Of a stretch of 45,389 nucleotides of DNA, positions 36,517 to 45,385 are shown piece after piece. Position 1 is the first letter of the stretch, and every line of letters starts with the position of its first letter. Made by a program: the position numbers and the translations under genes. The notes beneath the pieces are model-generated. The model saw nothing but the letters and a program-made list of their open reading frames with translations. It made no database searches and was not told where the DNA came from. The DNA comes from Saccharospirillaceae bacterium. Its GTDB lineage: Bacteria; Pseudomonadota; Gammaproteobacteria; Pseudomonadales; Natronospirillaceae. The DNA lies in assembly GCA_007116635.1 (NCBI GenBank), contig SKIB01000068.1:1-45389 (forward strand). Reading direction: 5' to 3'.

Positions 36517-37422
36517 ATGTCCAGCAAGCTAGAGTTTAACAAACTGCAAAAACGCCTACGACGAGAGGTAGGCAAAGCCATTGAAGATTACAGCATGATT
36601 GAGCCTGGCGATAAGATCATGGTTTGTTTAAGCGGCGGCAAAGATTCTTACAGCATGCTCGACATCCTGTTGAACTTACAAAAAAGCGCCCCCATTGATT
36701 TTGAACTGGTGGCGGTTAATTTGGACCAGAAGCAACCAGGCTTTCCGGAACACATCCTGCCAGAATTTTTACAGTCCAAGGGTGTGGCTTTCCATATTTT
36801 AGAGCGCGACACCTACAGCCTGGTGCAAGAAGTGGTACCAGAAGGCAAAACCACCTGCGGCATTTGCTCCCGCCTACGACGCTCAACCCTGTATGCCTTT
36901 GCTGATCAGATCGGGGCCAATAAAGTGGCCTTAGGCCATCATAGGGACGACATCATTGAGACTCTGTTCTTGAATTTGTTCTTCGGCGGCAAGCTCAAGG
37001 CCATGCCACCCAAATTGTTGGCCGACAGTGGCAGTAATGTGTTGATTCGCCCCATGGCTTATTGCAGTGAAAAAGATTTGCAGGCCTATGCCGACTACCA
37101 GCAATACCCCATCATTCCCTGCAATCTGTGCGGCAGTCAGGAGAATTTACAGCGGCAAAACATTAAAGAAATGTTACAACAATGGCAGAAACAGTTCCCA
37201 GGGCGAATTGAAAATATTTTTCGTGCCATTCAGCATGTTTCGCCCTCGCAGTTAGCCGACAGAGAGTTGTATAATTTCAAGGATATGGTCAGTAATAAAA
37301 TTGCTATTATTAACAATGACCATGACAGTGCCTATCACCCCATGGCGCACACCAGCGTAAGGTCTTGGGCACCCAAAATGCCAGCCGATCCATCCCCCCA
37401 TGAATCGCCGCTGGTGAGTTAA
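36517..37422 (+). CDS. ttcA: tRNA 2-thiocytidine biosynthesis protein TtcA
   Basis: Thiolates cytidine 32 of certain tRNAs with ATP and a 4Fe-4S cluster. The 301 residues carry the PP-loop SGGKDS (39–44) and two CxxC pairs, TCGICSR (Cys114/117) and PCNLCGS (Cys202/205), that bind the cluster. [28 protein letters not shown] is the family core. A gap of only 14 bases to the fnr-like gene suggests co-transcription, which fits the shared dependence on iron–sulfur chemistry. Confidence 0.96.
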   Translation: MSSKLEFNKLQKRLRREVGKAIEDYSMIEPGDKIMVCLSGGKDSYSMLDILLNLQKSAPIDFELVAVNLDQKQPGFPEHILPEFLQSKGVAFHILERDTYSLVQEVVPEGKTTCGICSRLRRSTLYAFADQIGANKVALGHHRDDIIETLFLNLFFGGKLKAMPPKLLADSGSNVLIRPMAYCSEKDLQAYADYQQYPIIPCNLCGSQENLQRQNIKEMLQQWQKQFPGRIENIFRAIQHVSPSQLADRELYNFKDMVSNKIAIINNDHDSAYHPMAHTSVRSWAPKMPADPSPHESPLVS

Positions 37423-37436
37423 CTACGGAGACTAAT

Positions 37437-38180
37437 ATGGCCCTAACCACCGCCTGTAAAACCTGTAGCTTGCATTCCTTATGCTTGCCACTGTCGCTCA
37501 ACAATGACGACATTGATCGTCTGGATAAAATCATTCGTCGCGGTCGCCCACTGAAAAAGGGTGAACATCTCTTTCATCAGGGTGACCGCTTTACCTCGGT
37601 GTTTGCCGTGCGTACCGGCACCTTGAAAACCTACACCCTAACCAGCGAAGGCGAAGAACAGATCACCGGTTTTCATCTGCCGAGCGAAATCGTTGGTCTG
37701 AACGCCTACGATATGGAAAGTTACCCTGCCTCGGCCAAAGCCTTAGAAAGCACCAATGTGTGCGAGATCCCTGTTGAGCGCTTGGACGAACTGTGCGGAG
37801 TAATGCCTGAGCTGCGCCGGCAAATGATGCGGGTAATGGGCAAAGAAATTCGCTCAGATGAACGCATGATGCTGCTGTTATCGAAAAAGACGGCTGAAGA
37901 GCGTCTGGCCAGCTATTTGCTTAATTTGTCGCAGCGCTTTAGTCGCCGTGGCTACTCAGGCAATGCCTTTCGCCTAGCCATGTCACGCGCTGATATGGCC
38001 AACTACCTTGGGTTGGCGGTCGAAACCGTTTCTCGAGTCTTTACCCGCTTTCAGAAGCAAGAAATCATCGATCTTCAGGGCAATGCCAAAGACATTCGTA
38101 TTCTTAATCAGGATGCTCTGACCGAGGCCGCAGCCCTTACTGCAGTAGAGAAAAACGACTTGATTCTGTGCCGATGCTAA
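37437..38180 (+). CDS. fnr: Fnr/Anr-type oxygen-sensing transcription regulator
   Basis: A Crp/Fnr-family regulator that activates micro-oxic and anaerobic genes, likely including the cbb3 locus here. The 247 residues have Cys7, Cys10, Cys16 (C-x2-C-x5-C) and Cys109 as 4Fe-4S ligands, a cyclic-nucleotide-like β-roll (30–120) and a long dimer helix. The HTH is [24 protein letters not shown], whose ETVSR recognition helix matches Fnr specificity (TTGAT half-sites). The N-terminal tail is shorter than E. coli Fnr's by about 13 residues. Two further cysteines end the protein (ILCRC). Confidence 0.95.
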   Translation: MALTTACKTCSLHSLCLPLSLNNDDIDRLDKIIRRGRPLKKGEHLFHQGDRFTSVFAVRTGTLKTYTLTSEGEEQITGFHLPSEIVGLNAYDMESYPASAKALESTNVCEIPVERLDELCGVMPELRRQMMRVMGKEIRSDERMMLLLSKKTAEERLASYLLNLSQRFSRRGYSGNAFRLAMSRADMANYLGLAVETVSRVFTRFQKQEIIDLQGNAKDIRILNQDALTEAAALTAVEKNDLILCRC

Positions 38181-38267
38181 GGCCAGATCCTTGATGAACA
38201 CAGGCCATGGCCAATGCCAGGTCTGTTGTTCGACCACAAGCAAGCGGCCAATAGAATTACTGCTCGC

Positions 38268-38729
38268 TCAGGGCGACAGAGTCAAGTACTCTTGCCACAG
38301 CTCACTGATGACTCCCTGTTGCTCCAATTCTTGCCAAGCCAGTTGCAGTCTGTCGACCACATATTTTGGCATGCTGTTGTTTAACGCAAAGTAAATGCCG
38401 TAAGTTTATTGACCAGAGGGCACAATCGGACCTAACCACTGAAACACGGACTCCCGCTCAGGGGTGCGAACCGTGGTGAATAACACCGCATTCTCTTGTT
38501 GATCGGCCATCAATAGCGCTCTGGCCCAGGGCAACAAAAAGGGCTGCTCGGATTCCATGTCTGCATGCGCCAATAATTGCTGCCAAAGCTGCCAAACCAA
38601 CCCCTGAATGCCTTGATCGTCCTCGTATTGATAGGGCGGCATGCTGGACATCATGGGTTGTAATTGCGGACGCTGCGCCAAAAGATTGGAGCAGCAAATA
38701 AGCCAAACAGCCAGCAAAGTAAAACGCAT
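38268..38729 (-). pseudogene. Decayed periplasmic solute-binding protein (SBP_bac_3 type)
   Basis: From the ATG at 38729 it encodes a signal peptide (MRFTLLAVWLICCSNLLA) and the N-terminal lobe of an amino-acid-type binding protein, up to ESVFQWLGPIVPSGQ. A TAA then interrupts at 38408–38406. In the same frame the sequence goes on after the stop as TYGIYFALNNSMPKYVVDRLQL… to a final TGA at 38268. That is a recognisable C-terminus of the same family. The combined 153 codons are about 90–100 short of the usual 240–260, so an internal deletion and a stop have both occurred. Confidence 0.75.
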
Positions 38730-38789
38730 CTTGCAATCCCGACATCATTCCTCTTCAGTGTAGCAGGAACTGCGTCTTTTGATACAGGC

Positions 38790-39497
38790 TTACACTCCGC
38801 CATCCACCCGTATCACTTGGCGAGTAATGTAGGCCGCAGCATCGGTTAACAAGAAGCTCACCAAGGCTGCCACTTCTTCCGGCTTACCCATGCGCCCCAT
38901 GGGAATGGCATCCATCAGCGACTGGGGAATGTCTCCCTGAGTGGTCATGGCAGTATCGATCAGACCAGGTGCCACACAGTTCACCGTGATCTTGCGCCTG
39001 GCCACCTCCGCTGCCAAGGCTTTCGTGGCAGCGATCAAACCACCCTTAGCAGCACTGTAATTGACCTGCCCGGGATTACCCATCACCCCGGATAGACTGG
39101 CAATACTAACGATGCGGCCCGGTTGACGCCTCTTGATCATGGACGGCAAAGCATTGCTGACCAGATGATAAAAACTGTCGAGGTTGGTTTGCATTACCTG
39201 ATGCCACTGTTGCCACTCCATGCCTAGAAAAAGACCATCTTGGCGGATGCCAGCATTACAGACTAGGCCGTAGTAGGGGCCAAACTGCTGAATGTCTTGC
39301 TGGATGGCATCGCGGCAGGCCTCAGCATCCGCCACATCAAAACCCAATGCATAGCCTGAGCCACCAGAGACGGCATCCTGTGCTCCCTGTTGATCTCGAT
39401 GATAATTGGCGATCACCTGATAGCCTTCCATGCTGAGTTGCTGCGCAATGGCGAAACCAATGCCCTTACTGGCACCCGTGACTAACACTCGTTTCAT
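38790..39497 (-). CDS. 3-oxoacyl-ACP reductase of the aryl-polyene-type cluster (FabG/ApeQ-like)
   Basis: A short-chain dehydrogenase of 235 residues that reduces β-ketoacyl-ACP with NADPH. It has the cofactor motif TGASKGIG (7–14), NAGI near 81–84, the catalytic Ser in SIASLSG (about 134–136) and Tyr147/Lys151 in YSAAKGG. The C-terminal RQVIRVDGGV is usual for FabG. It is the last gene of the cluster, 13 bases after the hot-dog dehydratase gene. Placement next to a KS and ApeP-like gene supports a role in polyene extension rather than general fatty-acid synthesis. Confidence 0.92.
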   Translation of the reverse strand: MKRVLVTGASKGIGFAIAQQLSMEGYQVIANYHRDQQGAQDAVSGGSGYALGFDVADAEACRDAIQQDIQQFGPYYGLVCNAGIRQDGLFLGMEWQQWHQVMQTNLDSFYHLVSNALPSMIKRRQPGRIVSIASLSGVMGNPGQVNYSAAKGGLIAATKALAAEVARRKITVNCVAPGLIDTAMTTQGDIPQSLMDAIPMGRMGKPEEVAALVSFLLTDAAAYITRQVIRVDGGV

Positions 39498-39510
39498 ACC
39501 CTATTCACCC

Positions 39511-39951
39511 TTATGCTAGGCCTTCCATGACCGTTAATTTGGCATTAGCCAATTGTTGATTGTGGTCGTTTAGCACAGCCACACTGTACTGACCCATATT
39601 AGCCGCCTGATGACAGCTCAGGATTTGCACCCACAGGCGCGCACCCATGGCCAACCAAGGCTCAGCGCTACTTAAGCCCTTCACCTGCAGCAGCATCCCA
39701 GGCTCAGCAGGCAGCCCAAGCTGCCATTGTCGCCAACCATTGTGCGCCGCTATGCCCTGCGCCATGATCTCTAGCGCCACCCATGAGGGCCAGCCCTGAG
39801 GAGTAGCGAACACAAAGTCAGATTTAACCCTTACCCAGGCCTGTTGCCGCTCAGCGTCATAACCATCCAGCCAAAGCATGCTGGCACGATGCGGCACCAA
39901 CTGTTCGATACTGGGTAAGGCTATATTGGGTATTTCAATGCTTGTTGTCAT
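39511..39951 (-). CDS. Hot-dog 3-hydroxyacyl-ACP dehydratase (ApeP-like)
   Basis: A 146-residue FabZ-like protein. The conserved VPHRASMLWLDGYD near 19–32 and WVALEIMAQGIAAHNGW near 76–92 match ApeP dehydratases of aryl-polyene clusters. It would remove water from 3-hydroxyacyl intermediates to add a double bond. The ATG at 39951 follows the KS stop at once (TAGCATG); an in-frame TTG five codons earlier overlaps the KS and is less likely. Confidence 0.88.
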   Translation of the reverse strand: MTTSIEIPNIALPSIEQLVPHRASMLWLDGYDAERQQAWVRVKSDFVFATPQGWPSWVALEIMAQGIAAHNGWRQWQLGLPAEPGMLLQVKGLSSAEPWLAMGARLWVQILSCHQAANMGQYSVAVLNDHNQQLANAKLTVMEGLA

Positions 39952-39952
39952 G

Positions 39953-41119
39953 CTACACTCGGCCAATGATCAACGACAGATTACTACCACCAAAGGCAAA
40001 GGAATTGCTCATCATGTTGGCAAAGTTCACCGCCAAAGGCTTATCCAAACGGTTCACCTTGGCAAGTTGCGGATCTGGCTGCTGATCAAACAAGTGAGGC
40101 GGAACCTGAGCGGCACTGGCATTGAGTAACAGATAACAGAGCCCAAGCTCTTGTGCCGAAGCCGCACCCAGGGTATGACCAATCAAGGGCTTGGTCGAGC
40201 TGACCGGCACCTCTGGCAACACACGGGACACGGCCTTGGTTTCCATCTCATCGTTCTTGGGCGTGCCTGTGCCATGCAAATTCAAATAGCCAATGTCTTC
40301 TGCACTCAAACCGGCCATCTCCAAGGCTTGGCGCATGACCAACTCTGCTCCCCTACCTTCAGGATCTGGCGAGGAAATATGATAGCCATCCGAACTCTCA
40401 CCATAGCCCAACAGGGCGGTGGTGGCAGGGGCTTTACTCAGCAGCATGAGCGCTGCTCCTTCACCAATGTTAATGCCTTGACGATTAACACTCAGAGGCC
40501 GAGTCAAACCCGGCTCCAGAGACTCCAGGGCATCAAAACCATTGAGGGTCATGTCACACAGGCTATCCACACCACCCACGATGGCGGCGTCACATAGGCC
40601 AGCCTGAATCATCCGATGCCCCTGGATCAAGGCCTTGCCAGAAGAGGTACAGGCAGTGGAGATTACCAAACTTGGGCCCGTTAGCTGGGCGTAACGACAC
40701 AAGAACTGCGCCCCACTTTGCAGCTCTTCTGTCTGGTAATTGTGCCGCTGTTCGAACTCAGGGCCATTACCCAGCTGTTGCAGCAAGGTCTCCATTTCCT
40801 GTACGCCCGAGGTGGTGTTGCCCAGCAGCACGGCAATGCGCTGGGCACCAAACACCTCAACCTGCTGCTCGACCTGTTCAGCGATCTGCGAATAGGCCTG
40901 TAACAGCAGCCGATTGGCCCTACTGTCATAGGCGGCCAAACTCGAAGGGATCTCTGGCAGCTCCTGCACCACTCGCGCGACCATGGTGGTACGGCCCGAA
41001 GTCAAGGAAGCATAGGGCTGCATGCCCTGGCTTTGGTTGAGTTGCAACTGCGCCAAGACCTGCTCGCCACTGGCTCCCAAGGCATTGTTAATGCCTAGCG
41101 CATGGATATAAACCGTCAT
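39953..41119 (-). CDS. β-ketoacyl-ACP synthase (ApeO-like)
   Basis: The condensing enzyme of the cluster, extending the polyene chain with malonyl-ACP. The 388 residues hold a full Cys–His–His triad: STACTSS (Cys157), LHGTGTPKND (His282) and KPLIGHTLGAA (His315). GINIGEGAAL is also present. The ATG at 41119 is chosen because AAGGGGG precedes it and the thiolase fold begins with MTVYIHALG; the longer ORF overlaps the lyase gene. It belongs with the FabF-like KS of aryl-polyene clusters. Confidence 0.92.
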   Translation of the reverse strand: MTVYIHALGINNALGASGEQVLAQLQLNQSQGMQPYASLTSGRTTMVARVVQELPEIPSSLAAYDSRANRLLLQAYSQIAEQVEQQVEVFGAQRIAVLLGNTTSGVQEMETLLQQLGNGPEFEQRHNYQTEELQSGAQFLCRYAQLTGPSLVISTACTSSGKALIQGHRMIQAGLCDAAIVGGVDSLCDMTLNGFDALESLEPGLTRPLSVNRQGINIGEGAALMLLSKAPATTALLGYGESSDGYHISSPDPEGRGAELVMRQALEMAGLSAEDIGYLNLHGTGTPKNDEMETKAVSRVLPEVPVSSTKPLIGHTLGAASAQELGLCYLLLNASAAQVPPHLFDQQPDPQLAKVNRLDKPLAVNFANMMSNSFAFGGSNLSLIIGRV

Positions 41120-41142
41120 AAAACCCCCTTCGAGCCTGGCCC

Positions 41143-42708
41143 TTAGGCCATGGCAACTGGCTGCTGTTGTTTGGCTGACTGATAAATGGACCAATGGCGC
41201 TGCTGGATTTTGCTGACCATGGCGCGCAATTCATGCTCCAAGGGGCGATCTTCGGTCAAGAGTTCAAAGTCGCCAGCAAATTGCTGCATGAACTGCTGTA
41301 AAGGGATCGACAGCTGCGAAAAGGCCAGCTCACCCTGAGCAATGCGCAACCGGACGCCTTGATAGCCCGCCATCAGCACCGCGGCCTGAACCTGCTCAGT
41401 CAATTGCAGCACACGCAAGCAATCACGAGCGGCAATGGTGCCCATGCTGACTTTGTCTTGGTTATGACACTCGGTGGAGCGAGAAAAGACCGAGGCGGGC
41501 ATGCACTGTTTCAAGGCCTCGGCAGTCCAAGCAGAGGTGCCAATTTGCACCGCTTTGAAGCCGTGGTTGATCTCTCTGCGCCCTTCTTCGGCAGCCGATA
41601 AGTTTGGTGGTAAGCCCTGATTGAATTTAACATCCATCAATAAGGCCATCTGTCGATCCAGCAAATCGGCGATGTTGGCGATCAGGGTCTTCATGCTGTC
41701 CATGACAAAGGCAATGTGGCCACCATAGAAATGACCACCATGCAGCACCCGCTGACCAGCAACATCGATCAAGGGGTTGTCATTGGCTGAATTAAGCTCA
41801 TTTTCAATGATCTGGCGGAACATGGGCATGGCATCGGCCAACACACCAATGATGTGCGGCGCGCAGCGTACCGAATAGCGATCTTGCAAACGATGAGAAT
41901 TTTTCAGCGCCTGCTCCTGAGTCAGGTCCTGACGAATCCAACTGGCGATCTGTTGCTGACCCGGATGCGGCTTAGCACCGAACAACACCTCATCAAAGTG
42001 GAAGCTGTTACCCTTCAAGGCCACAGACACCAGGCTGGTGGTACGGGTAGCCAATTCCAGCAGGTATTGTGCACGAGCAAAGCACAGACAGGCCAAACCG
42101 GTCATGGCCGCGGTGCCATTCATCATGGCCAGACCTTCTTTAGGGCGCAGACGAATGGGCTGGCGATTGTGCGATTCCAAAGCCTGAGCGGCTGAGATTT
42201 TCTCGCCCCTATGGTACACCTCTCGCTCACCAATGAGGTTGGCCGCCACATAGGAAAGAGGGGTCAGATCACCTGAGGCCCCTACGGAGCCTTCTTCCGG
42301 GATCACAGAAACAATGTCGTTATTTAGGAAGAACACCAGCTGATCCAAAAGCTCAGGGCTGACACCTGAATAGCCTTGGCAGAGGGACACCAAACGCGCG
42401 CCCATGATGGCGCGTGCGGTCTGCTTGTCAAAATAATTGCCCAGACCACAGCCGTGGAAACGGGTTAGATTGACGGGTAACTGAGCCACCAAATGAGCGG
42501 GTACTCCGCGAGTGACCGAATCACCATAGCCCGTGGTCACACCATAGATATGACCGTCTTCAGCCAGTAATTGGTCCAAGAAATTCATGCCATCCAGCAC
42601 CTGCTGGCCAAAGGCTGGATCCGGATTCAGACTGACCTTTTCATTCTTTAGCGCCAAGGCACAGATGTCTTCAATGCTGACGGGTCCAGGACCCAATACA
42701 ATACTCAT
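41143..42708 (-). CDS. Aromatic amino-acid ammonia-lyase (HAL/PAL/TAL family, MIO enzyme)
   Basis: A 521-residue enzyme removing ammonia from an aromatic amino acid to give an aryl acrylate. The MIO prosthetic group forms from Ala144-Ser-Gly in GASGDLTPLSYVAANL. The catalytic Tyr lies in YGVTTGYGD (Tyr55). The substrate-specificity pair reads F84–H85 in NLTRFHGCG: PALs tend to have F-L, TALs H-L and histidine lyases S-H here, so the substrate cannot be called. In this cluster a cinnamate or 4-coumarate starter is the sensible role; histidine catabolism is unlikely since no hutU/I/G is nearby. It overlaps the dehydratase gene by four bases. Confidence 0.92.
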   Translation of the reverse strand: MSIVLGPGPVSIEDICALALKNEKVSLNPDPAFGQQVLDGMNFLDQLLAEDGHIYGVTTGYGDSVTRGVPAHLVAQLPVNLTRFHGCGLGNYFDKQTARAIMGARLVSLCQGYSGVSPELLDQLVFFLNNDIVSVIPEEGSVGASGDLTPLSYVAANLIGEREVYHRGEKISAAQALESHNRQPIRLRPKEGLAMMNGTAAMTGLACLCFARAQYLLELATRTTSLVSVALKGNSFHFDEVLFGAKPHPGQQQIASWIRQDLTQEQALKNSHRLQDRYSVRCAPHIIGVLADAMPMFRQIIENELNSANDNPLIDVAGQRVLHGGHFYGGHIAFVMDSMKTLIANIADLLDRQMALLMDVKFNQGLPPNLSAAEEGRREINHGFKAVQIGTSAWTAEALKQCMPASVFSRSTECHNQDKVSMGTIAARDCLRVLQLTEQVQAAVLMAGYQGVRLRIAQGELAFSQLSIPLQQFMQQFAGDFELLTEDRPLEHELRAMVSKIQQRHWSIYQSAKQQQPVAMA

Positions 42709-43091
42709 GACGCACTCCTATGGGCGTTTTGTAAATTAAATAACCACTCAAGATTAGGGTTCAAGGCCTGATCAAAGACCAGTTGCCCAGTGCTACAGAC
42801 CTGATCCTTTAAGTAGTAACGAAAAGTTAGACGCTCAAGCTGCCATGACAGCTCAAGCCTTAGTTCACATGGGGGCTTAATGGGTTGTAGGAACTTAATC
42901 TGAGCCACAGTGATTAACTGTGCTTGCGGCTGAGCCTCTGCCCAGCACTGCATCACCCAATGCAGCTGCCATACCCCAGGCAACAGGGGTTGCTCAGGGA
43001 AATGTCCGTCAAAACAGCCATCCTGCTGCTGCAAGGCTCTTTGCAGCCAAAGCCCATGCTCGCTTTGACTCATCCATTGCCAAGGGCTCAT
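42705..43091 (-). CDS. FabA/FabZ-like dehydratase (ApeI-like)
   Basis: A 128-residue hot-dog protein. The motif FDGHFPEQPLLPGVWQLHWVMQ (near 27–48) is the FabZ/ApeI signature, with the active-site His in GHFP. The following KFLQPIKPPCELRLEL is the typical next strand. It would act with ApeP-like protein on the growing polyene, or on the starter unit. ATGA overlaps join it to the AMP-ligase gene upstream and the lyase gene downstream. Confidence 0.85.
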   Translation of the reverse strand: MSPWQWMSQSEHGLWLQRALQQQDGCFDGHFPEQPLLPGVWQLHWVMQCWAEAQPQAQLITVAQIKFLQPIKPPCELRLELSWQLERLTFRYYLKDQVCSTGQLVFDQALNPNLEWLFNLQNAHRSAS

Positions 43092-44398
43092 GCCGCCCCC
43101 AACTGAAGCAATTGCTCCAAGCTTTTTCTCTCAACCTTACCCATGCTATTAAGGGGTAGGTACTCGACCATTTGCCATTTTTTCGGCACCGCGACCGACT
43201 CAACATGCTCAGCAAGAATCACAGACAGCTGCTTGACATCGATCTGTCTTCGCAGTTCGCCAGAGGCCGCAATGATGGCCGCCAAAACCTGACGCTTGCC
43301 CATCTGCCAAGGAATGACTCGCACCTGTGCCCCTATGGGTAAGCAGCCTTGCAGCACCTGTTCAACCTGAGTTAGGGACACGCGCTTTTCTTCAATCTTG
43401 ACGATGCGATCCACCCGACCCAATAACTCAAAGCCTGCTGGCATGAGCTGAACACGATCATCGGTCAACAACCACCGATCAGGACTGCAGTAAGGAGAAA
43501 GAATCTCTAACCTTTGCTGGTCTTGATGCTGGCGCACCCTAACCCTAGGCAAGGGCAACCACAGCGACCTAGGGGTTTTCTGCTGCCTAAGCGCTATGCC
43601 TCCCGTTTCCGTGCTGCCATAGATTTCAAAAGGCCAGCAGCCCAACAGGATTGAACACTGCTGTGCCGCAGCCAAATCCAAGGCTCCGCCGCTGGAAAAA
43701 ATCAGTTTGGGCCTTTTTTCTTGTGGCAAGGGCGAACAGAGTCGTTTTAGCAGAGCCGGGGAACTGATCAGCACCGCTGGCTGCTCGGGCAGGTCTTCAG
43801 GAAATTGCAGCTGCTCCTCAACAAAGGGTCGGGCATAGAACAGAGTCCACAATACCTTAAACAGCAGGCCGTAAAGATGCTGATGAGACACCGAAGACAG
43901 AGCAACGGCATTCTTGGATCGAGCCGCAAACAGGCTGGATAAGTCTTCCAGCTCAGCCTGCAGATTGGCCAGACTCTTGCTCACCCCCTTGGGCTTGCCT
44001 GTGCTGCCAGAGGTGAAGACCTGCAAGCTTGCGCTGGCGGCAAGCTGATAGTCAAAGGCTGCCTCTGGCAAAGCCTGTAACCACTGCCAAACTTGGTGAG
44101 CCACAGCAGTGGTCAATTGTTGATCCGTGAGCAGTAAATCAAACTCAGATTGCAAATCAGTCAAGGTTGCAGGCAAGGCATTGGGCAGAATCACCACCCT
44201 GAGACCAGCATTGAGGCTAGCCATCAGTGCCACACTGAATAACCTACTGCTATTAAAATAGAGTGCCACCGACCCCAGCCCCAGCTGTTTAAGCTCGGCT
44301 GTACGGCAATCAATCTGTGCCGCCAGCAGACCAAAGCTGGTTGCCCTGCCTTGCCGGTCGACACAAAAAGTCTGCTCTTGCTGATGCCGAAACTGCAT
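43088..44398 (-). CDS. AMP-dependent acyl/aryl ligase (ApeH-like)
   Basis: An adenylating enzyme of 436 residues that would activate the aryl starter (or an acyl group) and load it onto the ACP. The phosphate-binding loop FTSGSTGKPKG is at about 128–138, the A5-like IYGSTETGGIA near 259–269, and the LLGRVDRIVKIEEKRVSL hinge near 325–342. It ends with a Lys-containing SMGKVERKSL, the catalytic Lys region. It is shorter than most acyl-CoA ligases (500–550), as usual for these clusters. Two bases separate it from the ACP gene. Confidence 0.9.
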   Translation of the reverse strand: MQFRHQQEQTFCVDRQGRATSFGLLAAQIDCRTAELKQLGLGSVALYFNSSRLFSVALMASLNAGLRVVILPNALPATLTDLQSEFDLLLTDQQLTTAVAHQVWQWLQALPEAAFDYQLAASASLQVFTSGSTGKPKGVSKSLANLQAELEDLSSLFAARSKNAVALSSVSHQHLYGLLFKVLWTLFYARPFVEEQLQFPEDLPEQPAVLISSPALLKRLCSPLPQEKRPKLIFSSGGALDLAAAQQCSILLGCWPFEIYGSTETGGIALRQQKTPRSLWLPLPRVRVRQHQDQQRLEILSPYCSPDRWLLTDDRVQLMPAGFELLGRVDRIVKIEEKRVSLTQVEQVLQGCLPIGAQVRVIPWQMGKRQVLAAIIAASGELRRQIDVKQLSVILAEHVESVAVPKKWQMVEYLPLNSMGKVERKSLEQLLQLGAA

Positions 44399-44400
44399 GA

Positions 44401-44661
44401 CTAAGCCTTTGACTGCGGGGCGTTCTGGCTAATGAACTCTGCCAATGAATTCACCGAGGCAAAGTGTTTAGCGCTGTTTTCGCCCTTCAGCTCAACCCCA
44501 TAGTGCTGTTTAAGGGCCATGCCCAGCTCCAGAGCATCAATGGAGTCAAGTCCTAAGCCATCGTTGAACAGAGGCGCCTCGTTTTCGATCTCATCAGGGG
44601 TCACATCCTCTAAATTCAGGCTACTGATAATAAGTTGCTTCAGCTCATCTACTAGTGTCAT
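44401..44661 (-). CDS. Acyl carrier protein of the aryl-polyene-type cluster
   Basis: An 86-residue ACP. The phosphopantetheine site is Ser40 in LFNDGLGLDSIDALELGMAL, in a four-helix layout with LVDELKQLIISSLNL at the start. The ATG at 44661 is the natural start; the longer in-frame ORF back to 44805 lies inside the upstream gene and looks nothing like an ACP. It overlaps the upstream KS-like gene by 17 bases. Typical clusters have two ACPs; only one is visible here. Confidence 0.93.
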   Translation of the reverse strand: MTLVDELKQLIISSLNLEDVTPDEIENEAPLFNDGLGLDSIDALELGMALKQHYGVELKGENSAKHFASVNSLAEFISQNAPQSKA

Positions 44662-45385
44662 CTTTAGGTTCCTCAAGTGTAAGTAGCTGCCATGCCCAGG
44701 CCTCAGGTTGATCAGAGTCAAACTGTATAAGGCCAAGTTCTGGCTGCATGTTGTTGTAAAAAACAATCTCGTTATGATAAAAATTATTATTTGTATTTTT
44801 ATCAAAGCCCTCTGCTGTGCTTAATCGCAAATTAGGGCTATCCAGGCTTACAGAAAATACCTGTGCCATGGATGGCAATTCGTTGTTTAGGCGTTGTTGC
44901 AAAAAAGCAGGTAACTGGGGCTCATAAACCACAACCAGTACCCGATGTTCTTTATGTTGTTGCAAGTAGCACCAAGCCTGCACCAGAGCGGCACTCAGAT
45001 GCCGCTCATGGGCAATACTGAGGCTGGGTGCCTGCCAGCTAAACAGAATACTCAGCAGACCCGCAGGGGTGTTATGCACCGACTGAGAAAAAACTGCTGG
45101 CGACAGCATCAAACCTTGCTGCGTCGCCCCAACACAGTGCCAACGCTGCTCAAGTTCGCCATGCCGAGAACTGAAAATGGCGTATTGATGCGATTGGCAA
45201 TAAGTGAAATCGCTCACTGCACCGAGCACTAGCCTGCTCATGGCAGGCATTCTTCGTTTCATGGCCGCAGGTATGATTTTGTCATGGACCAAACGCACAG
45301 TGGGCACAACAGCAGACAAGGCTTGTTGGTCCATTGCATTGGTAACATAGACTGCTGATGATTTAACACATAGGTCAATATTCAT
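44645..45385 (-). CDS. β-ketoacyl synthase-like protein (Ketoacyl-synt_2 / chain-length factor)
   Basis: 246 residues starting MNIDLCVKSSAVYVTNAMD, just inside the window edge. It resembles the short N-terminal-only ketoacyl-synthase proteins (PF13723 type) of aryl-polyene clusters. The segment VHNTPAGLLSILFSWQAPSLSIAHERHLSAALVQAW (near 100–135) matches their 'SVHN..AG..SI......S.AI...' core, where a real KS would have the catalytic Cys. No Cys is at that place (Ser instead), so it is probably a non-catalytic partner of the KS setting chain length. Further cluster genes may lie beyond the window. Confidence 0.82.
   Translation of the reverse strand: MNIDLCVKSSAVYVTNAMDQQALSAVVPTVRLVHDKIIPAAMKRRMPAMSRLVLGAVSDFTYCQSHQYAIFSSRHGELEQRWHCVGATQQGLMLSPAVFSQSVHNTPAGLLSILFSWQAPSLSIAHERHLSAALVQAWCYLQQHKEHRVLVVVYEPQLPAFLQQRLNNELPSMAQVFSVSLDSPNLRLSTAEGFDKNTNNNFYHNEIVFYNNMQPELGLIQFDSDQPEAWAWQLLTLEEPKDDTSR

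Noticed and set aside
40151-40597. Long plus-strand ORF opposite the ketoacyl synthase
   Set aside because: Antisense shadow of a well-supported gene; composition is His/Arg/Gln-rich with no domain.
44662-44805. 48-residue N-terminal extension of the ACP
   Set aside because: It lies inside the upstream KS-like gene; the ACP fold begins at the ATG at 44661.
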